From the NCBI GenBank assembly GCA_045604805.1, contig JAZUOT010000021.1, positions 1 through 19,974 of the forward strand: DNA of 19,974 nt. Reading direction: 5' to 3'. The notes beneath the pieces are model-generated. The model was not told where the DNA came from. It did not search any database and saw nothing but the letters and a program-made list of their open reading frames with translations. This document shows positions 1 through 6,330 of the stretch, piece after piece. Positions within the stretch are counted from its first letter, which is position 1; every line of letters starts with the position of its first letter. Source of the stretch: JAZUOT01 sp045604805 (GTDB lineage Bacteria; Bacillota; Clostridia; Oscillospirales; Acutalibacteraceae). A program made the translations under genes and the position numbers.

Positions 1-1
1 C

Positions 2-130
2 AACGGCAAAAATACGAACCCCAATAACTCCACCAAAACCGGCGAAAACCCTCTGCCAATTTTTCTTGGTCTTGGCTTTGCACTCCTATCTCTAATGAGC
101 ATAAAAAAATTGAAAATTTATAATGAATAA
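2..130 (+). CDS. C-terminal fragment of a surface protein with sorting-like tail (partial)
   Basis: The window opens inside a + strand reading frame that closes with TAA at 128-130. The visible 42 residues start with an Asn/Thr/Pro/Lys-rich spacer, then T-K-T-G-E-N, a hydrophobic stretch of about 18 residues (PLPIFLGLGFALLSLMSI) and a basic tail K-K-L-K. This order (short TG-containing motif, hydrophobic span, positive tail) is that of Gram-positive C-terminal sorting signals. The motif differs from LPxTG because the residue before K-T-G is Thr rather than Pro, so covalent anchoring by sortase is only possible; it could be a plain C-terminal membrane anchor. The last residues and the stop codon fall in an AT-rich repeat. 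The rest of the protein is outside the window, so function is unknown. Confidence 0.6.
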   Translation, partial: NGKNTNPNNSTKTGENPLPIFLGLGFALLSLMSIKKLKIYNE

Positions 131-163
131 TTAATAATTGATAATTTATAATTAATAATTGAT
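115..163. repeat. AT-rich tandem/heptamer-type repeat
   Basis: Two adjacent units begin with AATTTATAAT and end with TAATAATTGAT. Unit 1 is 115-142 and unit 2 is 143-163; they differ by a 7-base insertion (GAATAAT) in the first. The repeat overlaps the stop codon of the preceding surface-protein gene, so it supplies the last few codons. Similar AT strings occur between genes in many AT-rich genomes (from memory). Confidence 0.6.
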
Positions 164-166
164 GTG

Positions 167-202
167 GCAGAGCGGGAAAAAAGTTTTTCCCGCTCTGCTT
201 TT
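167..202 (+). terminator. Intrinsic terminator
   Basis: GCAGAGCGGGAAAAA (167-181) is followed by its perfect complement TTTTTCCCGCTCTGC (184-198) and then TTTT (199-202). This is a 15-bp stem with a G+C-rich base and a U-tract on the + strand RNA. It sits 36 bases after the stop codon of the surface-protein fragment and most likely ends that transcript. In the minus direction the hairpin also forms but no U-tract follows it, so it would be less effective for the convergent gene. Confidence 0.9.
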
Positions 203-279
203 GATTATCAGAATTAATAAGCGGAAAACATAAAAATATTTCGCGCCAGGGGATGTTTTTTTGTGTGTATTTTATGCAA

Positions 280-588
280 TCATTTTGCAAGCAAAGCAAA
301 ATTTTTTCGGTATTTTTTTCTATGCTTTTCTGGTTTGCAAGCATTCGGAGAAACAAGAATAACATCATTTCCTATAACTTCTATATCGTCCCAAAAGATG
401 ATTATGTCATCATAACGTCCTAAAATTCCGAAACATTTAAGCCTACCATAAATAATTATGGCAACAAGTTTTGCAGTTTTGGTGTCTACCTCTACGTCAC
501 TGACGCAGCCCAAACAACTTCCATCCTTAATATTCACTACATCCTTATGACGCAAATCTGCAATTCGACATTTTCCTATGAGGATCAC
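280..588 (-). CDS. YlmC/YmxH-family PRC-barrel sporulation protein
   Basis: 102 residues with the PRC-barrel pattern of the YlmC/YmxH spore family: an N-terminal segment R-I-A-D-L-R-H-K-D-V-V-N-I, then D-G-S-C-L-G-C-V-S-D-V-E-V-D, and a hydrophobic strand before G-R-Y-D-D-I-I-I-F-W-D-D-I. Family members are usually about 80-90 residues and are found in spore formers; their biochemical role is not settled. The C-terminal 20 or so residues are a Lys/Arg-rich extension. The start is uncertain. The GTG at 586-588 touches AGGAG (588-592) with no spacing, while the family's usual N-terminus aligns a few codons later, where only ATC, ATA or ATT are available as starts. It lies 58 bases downstream of the glycosyltransferase gene on the same strand and may be co-transcribed with it. 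Confidence 0.85.
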   Translation of the reverse strand: MILIGKCRIADLRHKDVVNIKDGSCLGCVSDVEVDTKTAKLVAIIIYGRLKCFGILGRYDDIIIFWDDIEVIGNDVILVSPNACKPEKHRKKYRKNFALLAK

Positions 589-646
589 TCCTAACAGAAA
601 TAATTCATCTACAGAACAATATACTTAAACATAGTTATAAATATTC

Positions 647-2218
647 TTAGAATTTATTGTTATAATCTTTATATTTCAATATCTTCTTTAGCATATGTTT
701 AAATGGATGTTCATTTACATATTTTAATATTTGTTTAGCATGGTCTAGAGAATTGCTGAGCTGTTTTGTTTCATTTTGCAATTTTTCTATTGTATCTTTA
801 TTGTTACTGATTTCCTCTTTTAAATTTTTTATGTCATTTTCTTTCTCTGTAATTAATTTATCTAAACTGGCAGCTTGGGCAGAATTAGCAATAATACTTA
901 TACTTCCCTCAAATATAAATTCACGTAATTCATTATTTTCGGGAATATCTATACACATTTGAGGATCTGAAGTCAAAAAATAAATGCTAGGATCGTTTTC
1001 CCAAATTTGTCCGTTGTGGCTAAACTCTGCTTCGATAAAATTTCCATTAGAATCATTAAAGCCAAGCTTAGAGATTTTGATAATTGAAAGCCTGCCTTCA
1101 ATAGGATCAAATCTCAGATTTTTAGCATTAATCCCTGATATATCAAAATTCAAACTGATATCGTCCATCAAAGGGACACTTTCGATCAAGACATTATCTT
1201 CTATGAATCCTTTTCCAGCATCGAAATACAATCTAGCTAAAGCGGCATTTATAAAATCTGCTCTAGACATACGTTCTAAGAATTTTATGTTTTCTTTATA
1301 AGAATCATCAAGAGTTTTCACATCATTTACTAACAAATATAATTCTTCGTCACTAAGGGTATTTTCTTTTTTTACATTATTTTCTAATGAAAGTATTAGA
1401 TTATAGCTGCTTGTAGGAGTTTGTATAATATGCTTATGGTGATAGTCTTTTTTAGCGATTTTCCAGTATTCATTCATCCAGCAAAAAACATTGCTAACAG
1501 AAGGGTGAAAATCATTTCTCCACAACAAATAAGCTAAACTTAGTTGATCTTGGCTAGAATATTTAATTATTTCGTTCCACCATTGTTCCATTAATGATAT
1601 TATTTCAGAATCATTATGCTGCCTGAAAATAAATCCAGATGCCATCATCCCGTAATGGCGTGGCATACCATCTAACTGATATGCTTTTATCTGTTCGTCC
1701 ATTACAAATTTAGGATATCTTTGCATTAATTTTGATTCAGCAACTTCATCGTATATGCAATCTCTTTCCGGGTGGATACAATTCAACATTTTAGTGTTTG
1801 CAAACTTATATATATACTCACGGATACTTCCTGTAATTTTAAAACTGCCATCCATCCAAAAACTATACTTATATTCAGGAAAATATTTATGAGGAAAAAC
1901 TCTATATCTTTTTGCCATTCTATTATTGTCAAGGCGGCAATCTTCCATTAAACGTACATCCCAAACTTTAGACTCCAGGTTTGGGTTTGTTGTATAACAA
2001 ACATAATCACAGTTTTCATCTATAAATTCTGGTTCATTAAGTGTATCGTAATCTCCGGTAAATGCTGTATATATAAGTAATTTATTATTTTTTATATCGT
2101 CTATAAGCTCTTTATTTGGTTCTTTACTTTGGTCAAACATTTCACGTGTGATAAAATTATCTACATTCTTCTCATATAGCTTTTTTATAAGTTGATATAT
2201 GTTTTTCTCCGTTTTCAT
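647..2218 (-). CDS. DUF616/TOD1-type glycosyltransferase with beta-rich domain and C-terminal coiled coil
   Basis: 523 residues from the ATG at 2216-2218, which has GGGGGA eight bases upstream; a TTG at 2233 in the same frame overlaps that ribosome binding site and is less likely. Residues about 46-260 look like the DUF616/TOD1-MUCI70 glycosyltransferase-like domain: L-L-I-Y-T-A-F-T-G-D-Y-D-T-L (47-60), a lysine/arginine-rich R-Y-R-V-F-P-H-K-Y-F-P-E-Y (104-116) and the metal-site-like W-M-D-G-S (121-125). Residues about 345-445 form a predicted beta-rich module (L-R-F-D-P-I-E-G, F-L-T-S-D-P-Q). Residues about 450-500 are a heptad-type coiled coil, followed by a basic tail. There is no signal peptide or membrane span, so it is probably cytoplasmic or peripheral. 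Sugar donor and acceptor cannot be inferred. No other sugar genes are visible nearby, so it is isolated within this window. Confidence 0.75.
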   Translation of the reverse strand: MKTEKNIYQLIKKLYEKNVDNFITREMFDQSKEPNKELIDDIKNNKLLIYTAFTGDYDTLNEPEFIDENCDYVCYTTNPNLESKVWDVRLMEDCRLDNNRMAKRYRVFPHKYFPEYKYSFWMDGSFKITGSIREYIYKFANTKMLNCIHPERDCIYDEVAESKLMQRYPKFVMDEQIKAYQLDGMPRHYGMMASGFIFRQHNDSEIISLMEQWWNEIIKYSSQDQLSLAYLLWRNDFHPSVSNVFCWMNEYWKIAKKDYHHKHIIQTPTSSYNLILSLENNVKKENTLSDEELYLLVNDVKTLDDSYKENIKFLERMSRADFINAALARLYFDAGKGFIEDNVLIESVPLMDDISLNFDISGINAKNLRFDPIEGRLSIIKISKLGFNDSNGNFIEAEFSHNGQIWENDPSIYFLTSDPQMCIDIPENNELREFIFEGSISIIANSAQAASLDKLITEKENDIKNLKEEISNNKDTIEKLQNETKQLSNSLDHAKQILKYVNEHPFKHMLKKILKYKDYNNKF

Positions 2219-2393
2219 TGAACATTCCCCCAAATAACAACGATATTATTGTAACATAAAAAAATAGAGCTTATTAAGTCTTATTATCTAATATAAGATA
2301 TTTAAGCATGGAATCAGAAGTTTCATAAAAAGCTATCACACTATTTTTGGCGGATATTAGCTCCCGTGGAATATGTGCATTTATTTAATAATC
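2219..2393. other. Intergenic stretch between glycosyltransferase and frameshifted gene
   Basis: About 175 bases of AT-rich DNA upstream of the minus-strand glycosyltransferase. On the minus strand TACAAT (about 2250-2255) could serve as a -10 for that gene, but I see no good -35 at the right distance. No RNA gene, repeat or ORF with a ribosome binding site was recognised here. Confidence 0.4.
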
Positions 2394-2422
2394 TTGATTG
2401 ATTAATTTATGCATGTTATACT
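2394..2422 (+). promoter_or_regulatory. Sigma-A-type extended -10 promoter
   Basis: TTGATT at 2394-2399, a 17-base spacer, and TATACT at 2417-2422. TG at 2414-2415 one base upstream of the -10 makes it an extended -10 element. This is among the best promoter matches in the window. It would give an RNA starting near 2429 and a leader of about 90 bases before the frameshifted gene at 2521. A perfect 14-base palindrome (GACAAATATTTGTC, 2461-2474) lies in that leader. Confidence 0.75.
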
Positions 2423-2460
2423 AAAGTTGCAGAATGGATTGATAAAATTCCGGGCATGCT

Positions 2461-2474
2461 GACAAATATTTGTC
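2461..2474. promoter_or_regulatory. 14-bp perfect palindrome in a leader (possible operator)
   Basis: GACAAATATTTGTC equals its own reverse complement. It lies about 32-45 bases downstream of the predicted start site of the promoter at 2394-2422, a place where a dimeric repressor could act as a roadblock. No regulator gene is adjacent, and AT-rich DNA produces chance palindromes, so this is a candidate only. Confidence 0.3.
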
Positions 2475-2520
2475 TATGTACTAAGCTTTTAAATGGATCT
2501 CGTAAATTCAGGGAGGTGTA

Positions 2521-2743
2521 ATGATCATGAAAAGGACTCTTATTTGTGCATTAGCCTTTATTTTGATGATGATTATTTAATTTTTTTGCTTTATTTGTAA
2601 CAGTATTCTTACAAAGTGATGGCAACACCTGCTTACCTCGTTATTGGTTAATGGAGGAAGGTGTTCTTGCTGTGGTTATTTTTTTCGTTTATTGTTACTT
2701 GTTTGCATACAATAAGATGTTTTATCATGTCACAGAAAAATAA
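2521..2743 (+). pseudogene. Small two-helix membrane protein gene with apparent +1 frameshift
   Basis: A strong ribosome binding site (GGGAGGTG, 2510-2517) precedes ATG at 2521. The frame runs 19 codons (M-I-M-K-R-T-L-I-C-A-L-A-F-I-L-M-M-I-I) and stops at TAA 2578-2580. The next frame is open from 2573 to TAA 2741-2743 and reads N-F-F-A-L-F-V-T-V-F-L, then a Cys-containing polar loop, then V-L-A-V-V-I-F-F-V-Y-C-Y-L-F-A-Y and a charged tail. Joined, they give a sensible protein of about 73 residues with two membrane helices. Removing one base in GATTATTTAA (2571-2580) restores the frame. This fits a recent mutation or a sequencing error; programmed +1 shifting at ATT-TAA is possible but unsupported. 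I do not recognise the family. Confidence 0.6.
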
Positions 2744-2819
2744 AGGCTAAGAAAATTGTATTTGTTCGCTACTGTATTGTTAGTTCTGATTAGAGAAATT
2801 ACTTGATTTTTAAATTGAG

Positions 2820-2893
2820 GGCGGTACCTCGGGGTCATTTGTATCAAACTTGCATACAATGGCCCTGAGGTATCGCCTACGTTAATTTTTTTT
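2820..2893 (+). terminator. Long structured hairpin with U-tract (terminator or repeat element)
   Basis: Bases 2820-2844 pair with 2854-2877 to form a 24-bp stem with one bulged base (2840) and a 9-base loop (CAAACTTGC). Three positions are not Watson-Crick (2824/2873, 2831/2866, 2835/2862). All three are G-U in the + strand RNA but would be A-C mismatches in the minus RNA, which points to a + strand function. A run of eight T (2886-2893) follows eight bases after the stem. It lies downstream of the frameshifted gene and upstream of yunB, so terminating the former is the simplest role. The stem is long for a terminator and could also be a dispersed palindromic repeat. The 75 bases between 2744 and 2819 hold nothing else I can recognise. 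Confidence 0.65.
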
Positions 2894-2957
2894 GACTCCA
2901 ATAACACTTTCACCAAATTTTAAATTCCAGTATATATTATGGTAAAGAGGTGATTGT

Positions 2958-3629
2958 GTGCGAAAACAACATATGAAGTATAAGAAAAAGAGATATAAAC
3001 GCTTAAAGGTCGCAGTAATTGTAATTTGCATAATATTTACATTTATGGTTTTAGAGAGTAAAATGAGGTCTATGGTAATCAATATGGCTGAGACGAAAAC
3101 AAAAATCGCAGCTACACAAATTCTAAATGATTCCATATCAAAAACATTGAATTCAAATGAAAGATACTCAGAACTCGTAAAAATAGAAAAGGACCAATCA
3201 AACAGAATAAGTTCCATAAGCGTGGACACAATAAAAGCGAATACTTTGAAAGCTGACATAAACAACAGCACAGTATCTGCTTTAAGTTCAGATAGTATAA
3301 AAAAGCTATCAATTCCTATTGGCGCCTTTACTGGAAGTACCTTTCTTTCGGGTTTTGGATTTAATGTTCCCGTAAAGGTGCTTTCTGGTGGAAATGCAAA
3401 TATAAATTTTGAAAGCAAACTTGAATCAGCAGGATTCAATCAAACAAAACATACCTTATACATGAATGTAGTCATGGATATAGCTATATATATAAGGCCA
3501 TATAAAACAAAATCACAGCTTCAAACAAACATTCCAATTTCAGAAACCGTTATCGTAGGTGAAGTTCCTCAGATTTATGCGAATCTAAACCAAGCATCTC
3601 AAGAAATAATAAGCCCTACTACACAGTAG
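2958..3629 (+). CDS. yunB: Sporulation protein YunB
   Basis: 223 residues starting at GTG 2958-2960, with AGAGGTG ending five bases upstream; an ATG at 2973 is the alternative. A basic N-terminus is followed by one membrane helix (about residues 17-34, V-A-V-I-V-I-C-I-I-F-T-F-M-V-L), so the bulk of the protein should be outside the membrane, either in the forespore/mother-cell intermembrane space or at the cell surface. The family pattern is clear: L-V-K-I-E-K-D-Q, L-S-I-P-I-G-A-F-T-G, L-S-G-F-G-F-N-V-P-V-K-V, G-F-N-Q-T-K-H-T-L-Y-M and the C-terminal T-V-I-V-G-E-V-P. YunB is a sigma-E-controlled sporulation protein in Bacillus, with poorly defined biochemical role. I could not place a convincing sigma-E promoter in the 60 bases upstream. 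A small membrane protein gene follows 29 bases after its stop. Confidence 0.9.
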   Translation: MRKQHMKYKKKRYKRLKVAVIVICIIFTFMVLESKMRSMVINMAETKTKIAATQILNDSISKTLNSNERYSELVKIEKDQSNRISSISVDTIKANTLKADINNSTVSALSSDSIKKLSIPIGAFTGSTFLSGFGFNVPVKVLSGGNANINFESKLESAGFNQTKHTLYMNVVMDIAIYIRPYKTKSQLQTNIPISETVIVGEVPQIYANLNQASQEIISPTTQ

Positions 3630-3658
3630 AGTTTATTCGAAGAAAGGTTTTAAATAAC

Positions 3659-3805
3659 ATGTCTGTAAGAAAATACAAAGTATTAATGATAATGTTTATA
3701 ATATTTAATATTCTATACTCCGTATTTTTGTGGCAAACAAGGGAAAGCAATGAGAGCAAAGCCCCTCAAGTAAACACGGAACAAGTGGTCCAATTAAATG
3801 ATTAA
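3659..3805 (+). CDS. Small single-pass membrane protein, 48 residues, unrecognised
   Basis: ATG 3659-3661 to TAA 3803-3805 encodes 48 residues. After a short basic N-terminus (M-S-V-R-K-Y-K) comes one hydrophobic span (V-L-M-I-M-F-I-I-F-N-I-L-Y-S-V-F-L-W) and a polar, Glu/Gln/Asn-rich tail of about 23 residues. AAAGG at about 3642-3646 is a possible ribosome binding site with a somewhat long spacing. It lies 29 bases downstream of yunB on the same strand, with no terminator between, so it may be a co-transcribed sporulation-time membrane protein (inference). Its stop codon overlaps that of the convergent pdp by four bases. I do not recognise the family. Codon content and layout support a real gene, but a chance ORF remains possible. 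Confidence 0.55.
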   Translation: MSVRKYKVLMIMFIIFNILYSVFLWQTRESNESKAPQVNTEQVVQLND

Positions 3806-5124
3806 TATTTTTCCACACCATTTTTGCTTACTCTAGCTTTTATGATCGGTGCAAAATTTAAAGCTTTGCTGCCTATTTTTATTGCTGAATTTAAAATAGC
3901 AGTAGATTTTTCACACCTTTCAGTGCTGGATGAGTAAAGTTTTGCGATAGTTTCTCCTGCCTCCACTTCATCGCCTATGCTTCTACTGAAAACTATTCCG
4001 GCACTATAATCTATAATATCTTCTTTCCTTTCTCTTCCTGCGCCAAGTTCCACCGAAGCAATACCGCATTTTTCAGTATCCATAGACTGAATATAACCAG
4101 ATTTACCTGCTTTGAATTCATAAACGACTTCAGCATTTTTAAACTTGCTATTATCATTTATTACTGATACATCCCCATTTTGGGCGGATATTATTTCTAA
4201 TAATTTAGCAAAAGCTTCACCATTTTTAATTTGTTCCTCAGCCATAGTCTTACAATCTTCCAAAGTACCTTTTTCTGCCAAATAAAGCATATTCGCAGCT
4301 AAATCTATACATATCTCGGTAAGATCTTTAGGACCATTGCCTTTTAACGTCTCACAAACTTCTTTTATCTCTAAACTATTTCCTATGGCATAACCAAGCG
4401 GTCTATCCATATCAGTTATCAGGGCTACTGTCTTTCTACCAATATTTTCTCCTATTGCAACCATCGTCTCAGCAAGCTTTATCGCATCATTTACTGTTTT
4501 CATAAAGGCTCCGCTGCCACACTTAACATCTAACAGTATACAATCAGAACCAGCAGCTATTTTCTTGCTCATTACGCTTGCAGCTATAAGAGGGATACTT
4601 TCGATAGTCGCGGTCACATCGCGAAGTGCATATAATTTTTTATCAGCAGGAACTAAATTTCCGGTTTGGCCTATAACACTTGCGCCAACTCTATTGACTA
4701 TTTCAAAGAATTCTTTATTTTCTATAGACGTTCTAAGCCCTGGAATTGATTCCATTTTATCAATAGTTCCACCGGTATGTCCTAAACCTCTTCCACTCAT
4801 TTTGGCTACTTTTACACCTAAGGATGCAACTATAGAGCTTATTACTAATGTGGTTTTATCCCCAACACCACCTGTAGAGTGCTTATCAACCTTAATACCT
4901 TCTATAGATGACAGATCTACAGTATCACCAGAATGGGCCATCTTTAATGTTAAATAAGCGGTTTCGTCATTATTCATTCCATTGAAATATATTGCCATAA
5001 GCAGAGCGGACACCTGATAATCAGGTATATTTCCATTTATATACCCATCTATGAAAAAATCTATTTCTTCTTTTTCCAAAGTGTATCCATCGCGTTTTTT
5101 TGCAATTATGTCATACATTCTCAT
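3802..5124 (-). CDS. pdp: Pyrimidine-nucleoside phosphorylase
   Basis: 440 residues, the usual length for PyNP (EC 2.4.2.2), which phosphorolyses uridine, thymidine and deoxyuridine to the free base and (deoxy)ribose-1-phosphate in the cytoplasm. The phosphate-site K81-H82-S83 (in K-H-S-T-G-G-V-G-D-K) is intact, as is the signature S-G-R-G-L-G-H-T-G-G-T-I-D-K-M-E-S-I-P (110-128). Base-binding residues R168, S183 and K187 are present in L-R-D-V-T-A-T-I and A-S-V-M-S-K-K. It starts at ATG 5122-5124, with AAAGGA about 9 bases upstream; ATG at 5118 is an alternative. It is the last gene of the nucleoside operon, 17 bases after cdd. Its stop codon overlaps that of the convergent small membrane gene, and no terminator hairpin is visible there. 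Confidence 0.97.
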   Translation of the reverse strand: MRMYDIIAKKRDGYTLEKEEIDFFIDGYINGNIPDYQVSALLMAIYFNGMNNDETAYLTLKMAHSGDTVDLSSIEGIKVDKHSTGGVGDKTTLVISSIVASLGVKVAKMSGRGLGHTGGTIDKMESIPGLRTSIENKEFFEIVNRVGASVIGQTGNLVPADKKLYALRDVTATIESIPLIAASVMSKKIAAGSDCILLDVKCGSGAFMKTVNDAIKLAETMVAIGENIGRKTVALITDMDRPLGYAIGNSLEIKEVCETLKGNGPKDLTEICIDLAANMLYLAEKGTLEDCKTMAEEQIKNGEAFAKLLEIISAQNGDVSVINDNSKFKNAEVVYEFKAGKSGYIQSMDTEKCGIASVELGAGRERKEDIIDYSAGIVFSRSIGDEVEAGETIAKLYSSSTERCEKSTAILNSAIKIGSKALNFAPIIKARVSKNGVEKY

Positions 5125-5141
5125 AATATGTTATCCTTTGT

Positions 5142-5564
5142 TTATTTCATATTATTAGGACCAAATCCCATTGGCAAAAGCTGTCTTAAATTCATAAGCT
5201 CATATTCGTGTATGTTTTTTCCCATGATTATTCTAAATTTGTCAGCATCGCAAAATTCCATCATAACTTGCCTACAAACACCACACGGCGGAAAGAGTCC
5301 ATTTATTTCTTGTCCTACAGGTCCACCAACAACTGCTATAGCTTCAAATTCTCTTTCACCTTCACTTATAGCCTTAAAAAAGGCTGTACGTTCAGCACAA
5401 TTAGTAGGACTGTAGGATGATGATTCTATATTGCAGCCTCTATAGACTTTCCCATTTTTGCAAAGCAGTGCTGCACCAACAGCCATGTTTGAATAGGGAG
5501 AATATGAATTTTTTCTGGCTTCTACTGCAAGATCTAATAAATCCTTATCAGAAATTTTTTCCAT
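5142..5564 (-). CDS. cdd: Cytidine deaminase
   Basis: 140 residues from ATG 5562-5564, which has AAAGGA nine bases upstream; the frame is open 14 codons further upstream but without a suitable site. It catalyses zinc-dependent hydrolytic deamination of cytidine and deoxycytidine to uridine and deoxyuridine, feeding Pdp. The catalytic C56-A57-E58 lies in S-P-T-N-C-A-E-R-T-A, and the zinc ligands C94 and C97 lie in P-P-C-G-V-C-R-Q. N-I-E-S-S-S-Y (45-51) is the nucleoside-binding segment and L-L-P-M-G-F-G-P the C-terminus. Length and motifs fit the small homotetrameric Bacillus-type enzyme. It sits 19 bases after deoC and 17 before pdp in the nucleoside operon. Confidence 0.97.
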   Translation of the reverse strand: MEKISDKDLLDLAVEARKNSYSPYSNMAVGAALLCKNGKVYRGCNIESSSYSPTNCAERTAFFKAISEGEREFEAIAVVGGPVGQEINGLFPPCGVCRQVMMEFCDADKFRIIMGKNIHEYELMNLRQLLPMGFGPNNMK

Positions 5565-5583
5565 AACATAATTTCCTTTAAAC

Positions 5584-6252
5584 TTAATATCCCGTAGCAC
5601 TCTCATTTTTCACAATTTTAACAATACGACTTGTTCCAAGTCTTGTTGCACCAAGCCCCATAAATTTCTTAGCATCTTCAAGAGAAGATATACCTCCTGC
5701 TGCTTTTATGCCCAAGCCTGGCCTTACATATTTTTTGAATAATTCTATATCTTCAAATGTTGCTCCTGCCTTAGAGAAACCTGTAGACGTTTTTATAAAA
5801 TCGGCTCCACTATTGCTCACAATATCGCACATTTTTATTTTTTCTTCTTTTGTAAGGAGACAAGTTTCTATTATGATTTTTAATACTTTATTTCCGCATT
5901 CTTCTTTTATCCGCTTTATTTCACTTAGCTGCAAATTATACAGTTTATCTTTTATAAAGCCCAGATTTGCAACCATATCTATCTCATCGGCACCATTTCT
6001 TACCGCGTCTACAGCTTCGAAAACTTTAGCCTCAGTTGTAGAGTACCCATTTGGGAAGCCTATAACTGTGCATATTTTAACAGCTCCAGCCACATACTCT
6101 TTGGCTCTCTTGACATAAGACGCTGGTATGCATACAGAAGCAGTCCTATATTTTACTCCGTCATCGCATATTTGCTTTATGTCCTCCCATGTAGCAGTTT
6201 GACTAAGTAATGTATGATCAACTATAGATAATATTTTATCTAATGAAAACAT
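5584..6252 (-). CDS. deoC: Deoxyribose-phosphate aldolase
   Basis: 222 residues, normal length. The enzyme (EC 4.1.2.4) cleaves 2-deoxyribose-5-phosphate to glyceraldehyde-3-phosphate and acetaldehyde, the last step of deoxynucleoside catabolism. The TIM-barrel landmarks are all there: D-H-T-L-L (12-16), E-I-D-M-V with Asp92 (90-94), the Schiff-base Lys154 in I-K-T-S-T-G-F, and the second lysine Lys183 in I-K-A-A-G-G-I. The start at ATG 6250-6252 has AAAGGAAG seven bases upstream. The 78-base gap to nupQ holds a hairpin (6287-6318). It is followed closely by cdd. Confidence 0.97.
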   Translation of the reverse strand: MFSLDKILSIVDHTLLSQTATWEDIKQICDDGVKYRTASVCIPASYVKRAKEYVAGAVKICTVIGFPNGYSTTEAKVFEAVDAVRNGADEIDMVANLGFIKDKLYNLQLSEIKRIKEECGNKVLKIIIETCLLTKEEKIKMCDIVSNSGADFIKTSTGFSKAGATFEDIELFKKYVRPGLGIKAAGGISSLEDAKKFMGLGATRLGTSRIVKIVKNESATGY

Positions 6253-6286
6253 ATTTTATCTTCCTTTCGAAAATTGCAGAATCAAA

Positions 6287-6318
6287 TTTCTCACACAGTA
6301 AATAAACCGTGTGAGAAA
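6287..6318 (-). other. Intercistronic hairpin between nupQ and deoC
   Basis: TTTCTCACAC (6287-6296) and GTGTGAGAAA (6309-6318) form a perfect 10-bp stem with a 12-base loop. In the direction of the operon the hairpin is followed by TTTGATT, which is only a weak U-tract. It could be a partial terminator or an RNA-processing/stability element that separates transport-gene from enzyme-gene expression. It lies in the largest gap within the operon. Confidence 0.5.
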
Positions 6319-6330
6319 AGATTTTCTTAA

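Noticed and set aside
2882..3439. 185-codon open frame on the minus strand opposite yunB
   Set aside because: It is an antisense shadow of a clear YunB coding region, lacks a ribosome binding site, and has no recognisable protein pattern.
4565..4957. 130-codon + strand frame inside pdp
   Set aside because: Mirror of a well-conserved phosphorylase; Leu/Ile/Thr-rich composition typical of antisense frames.
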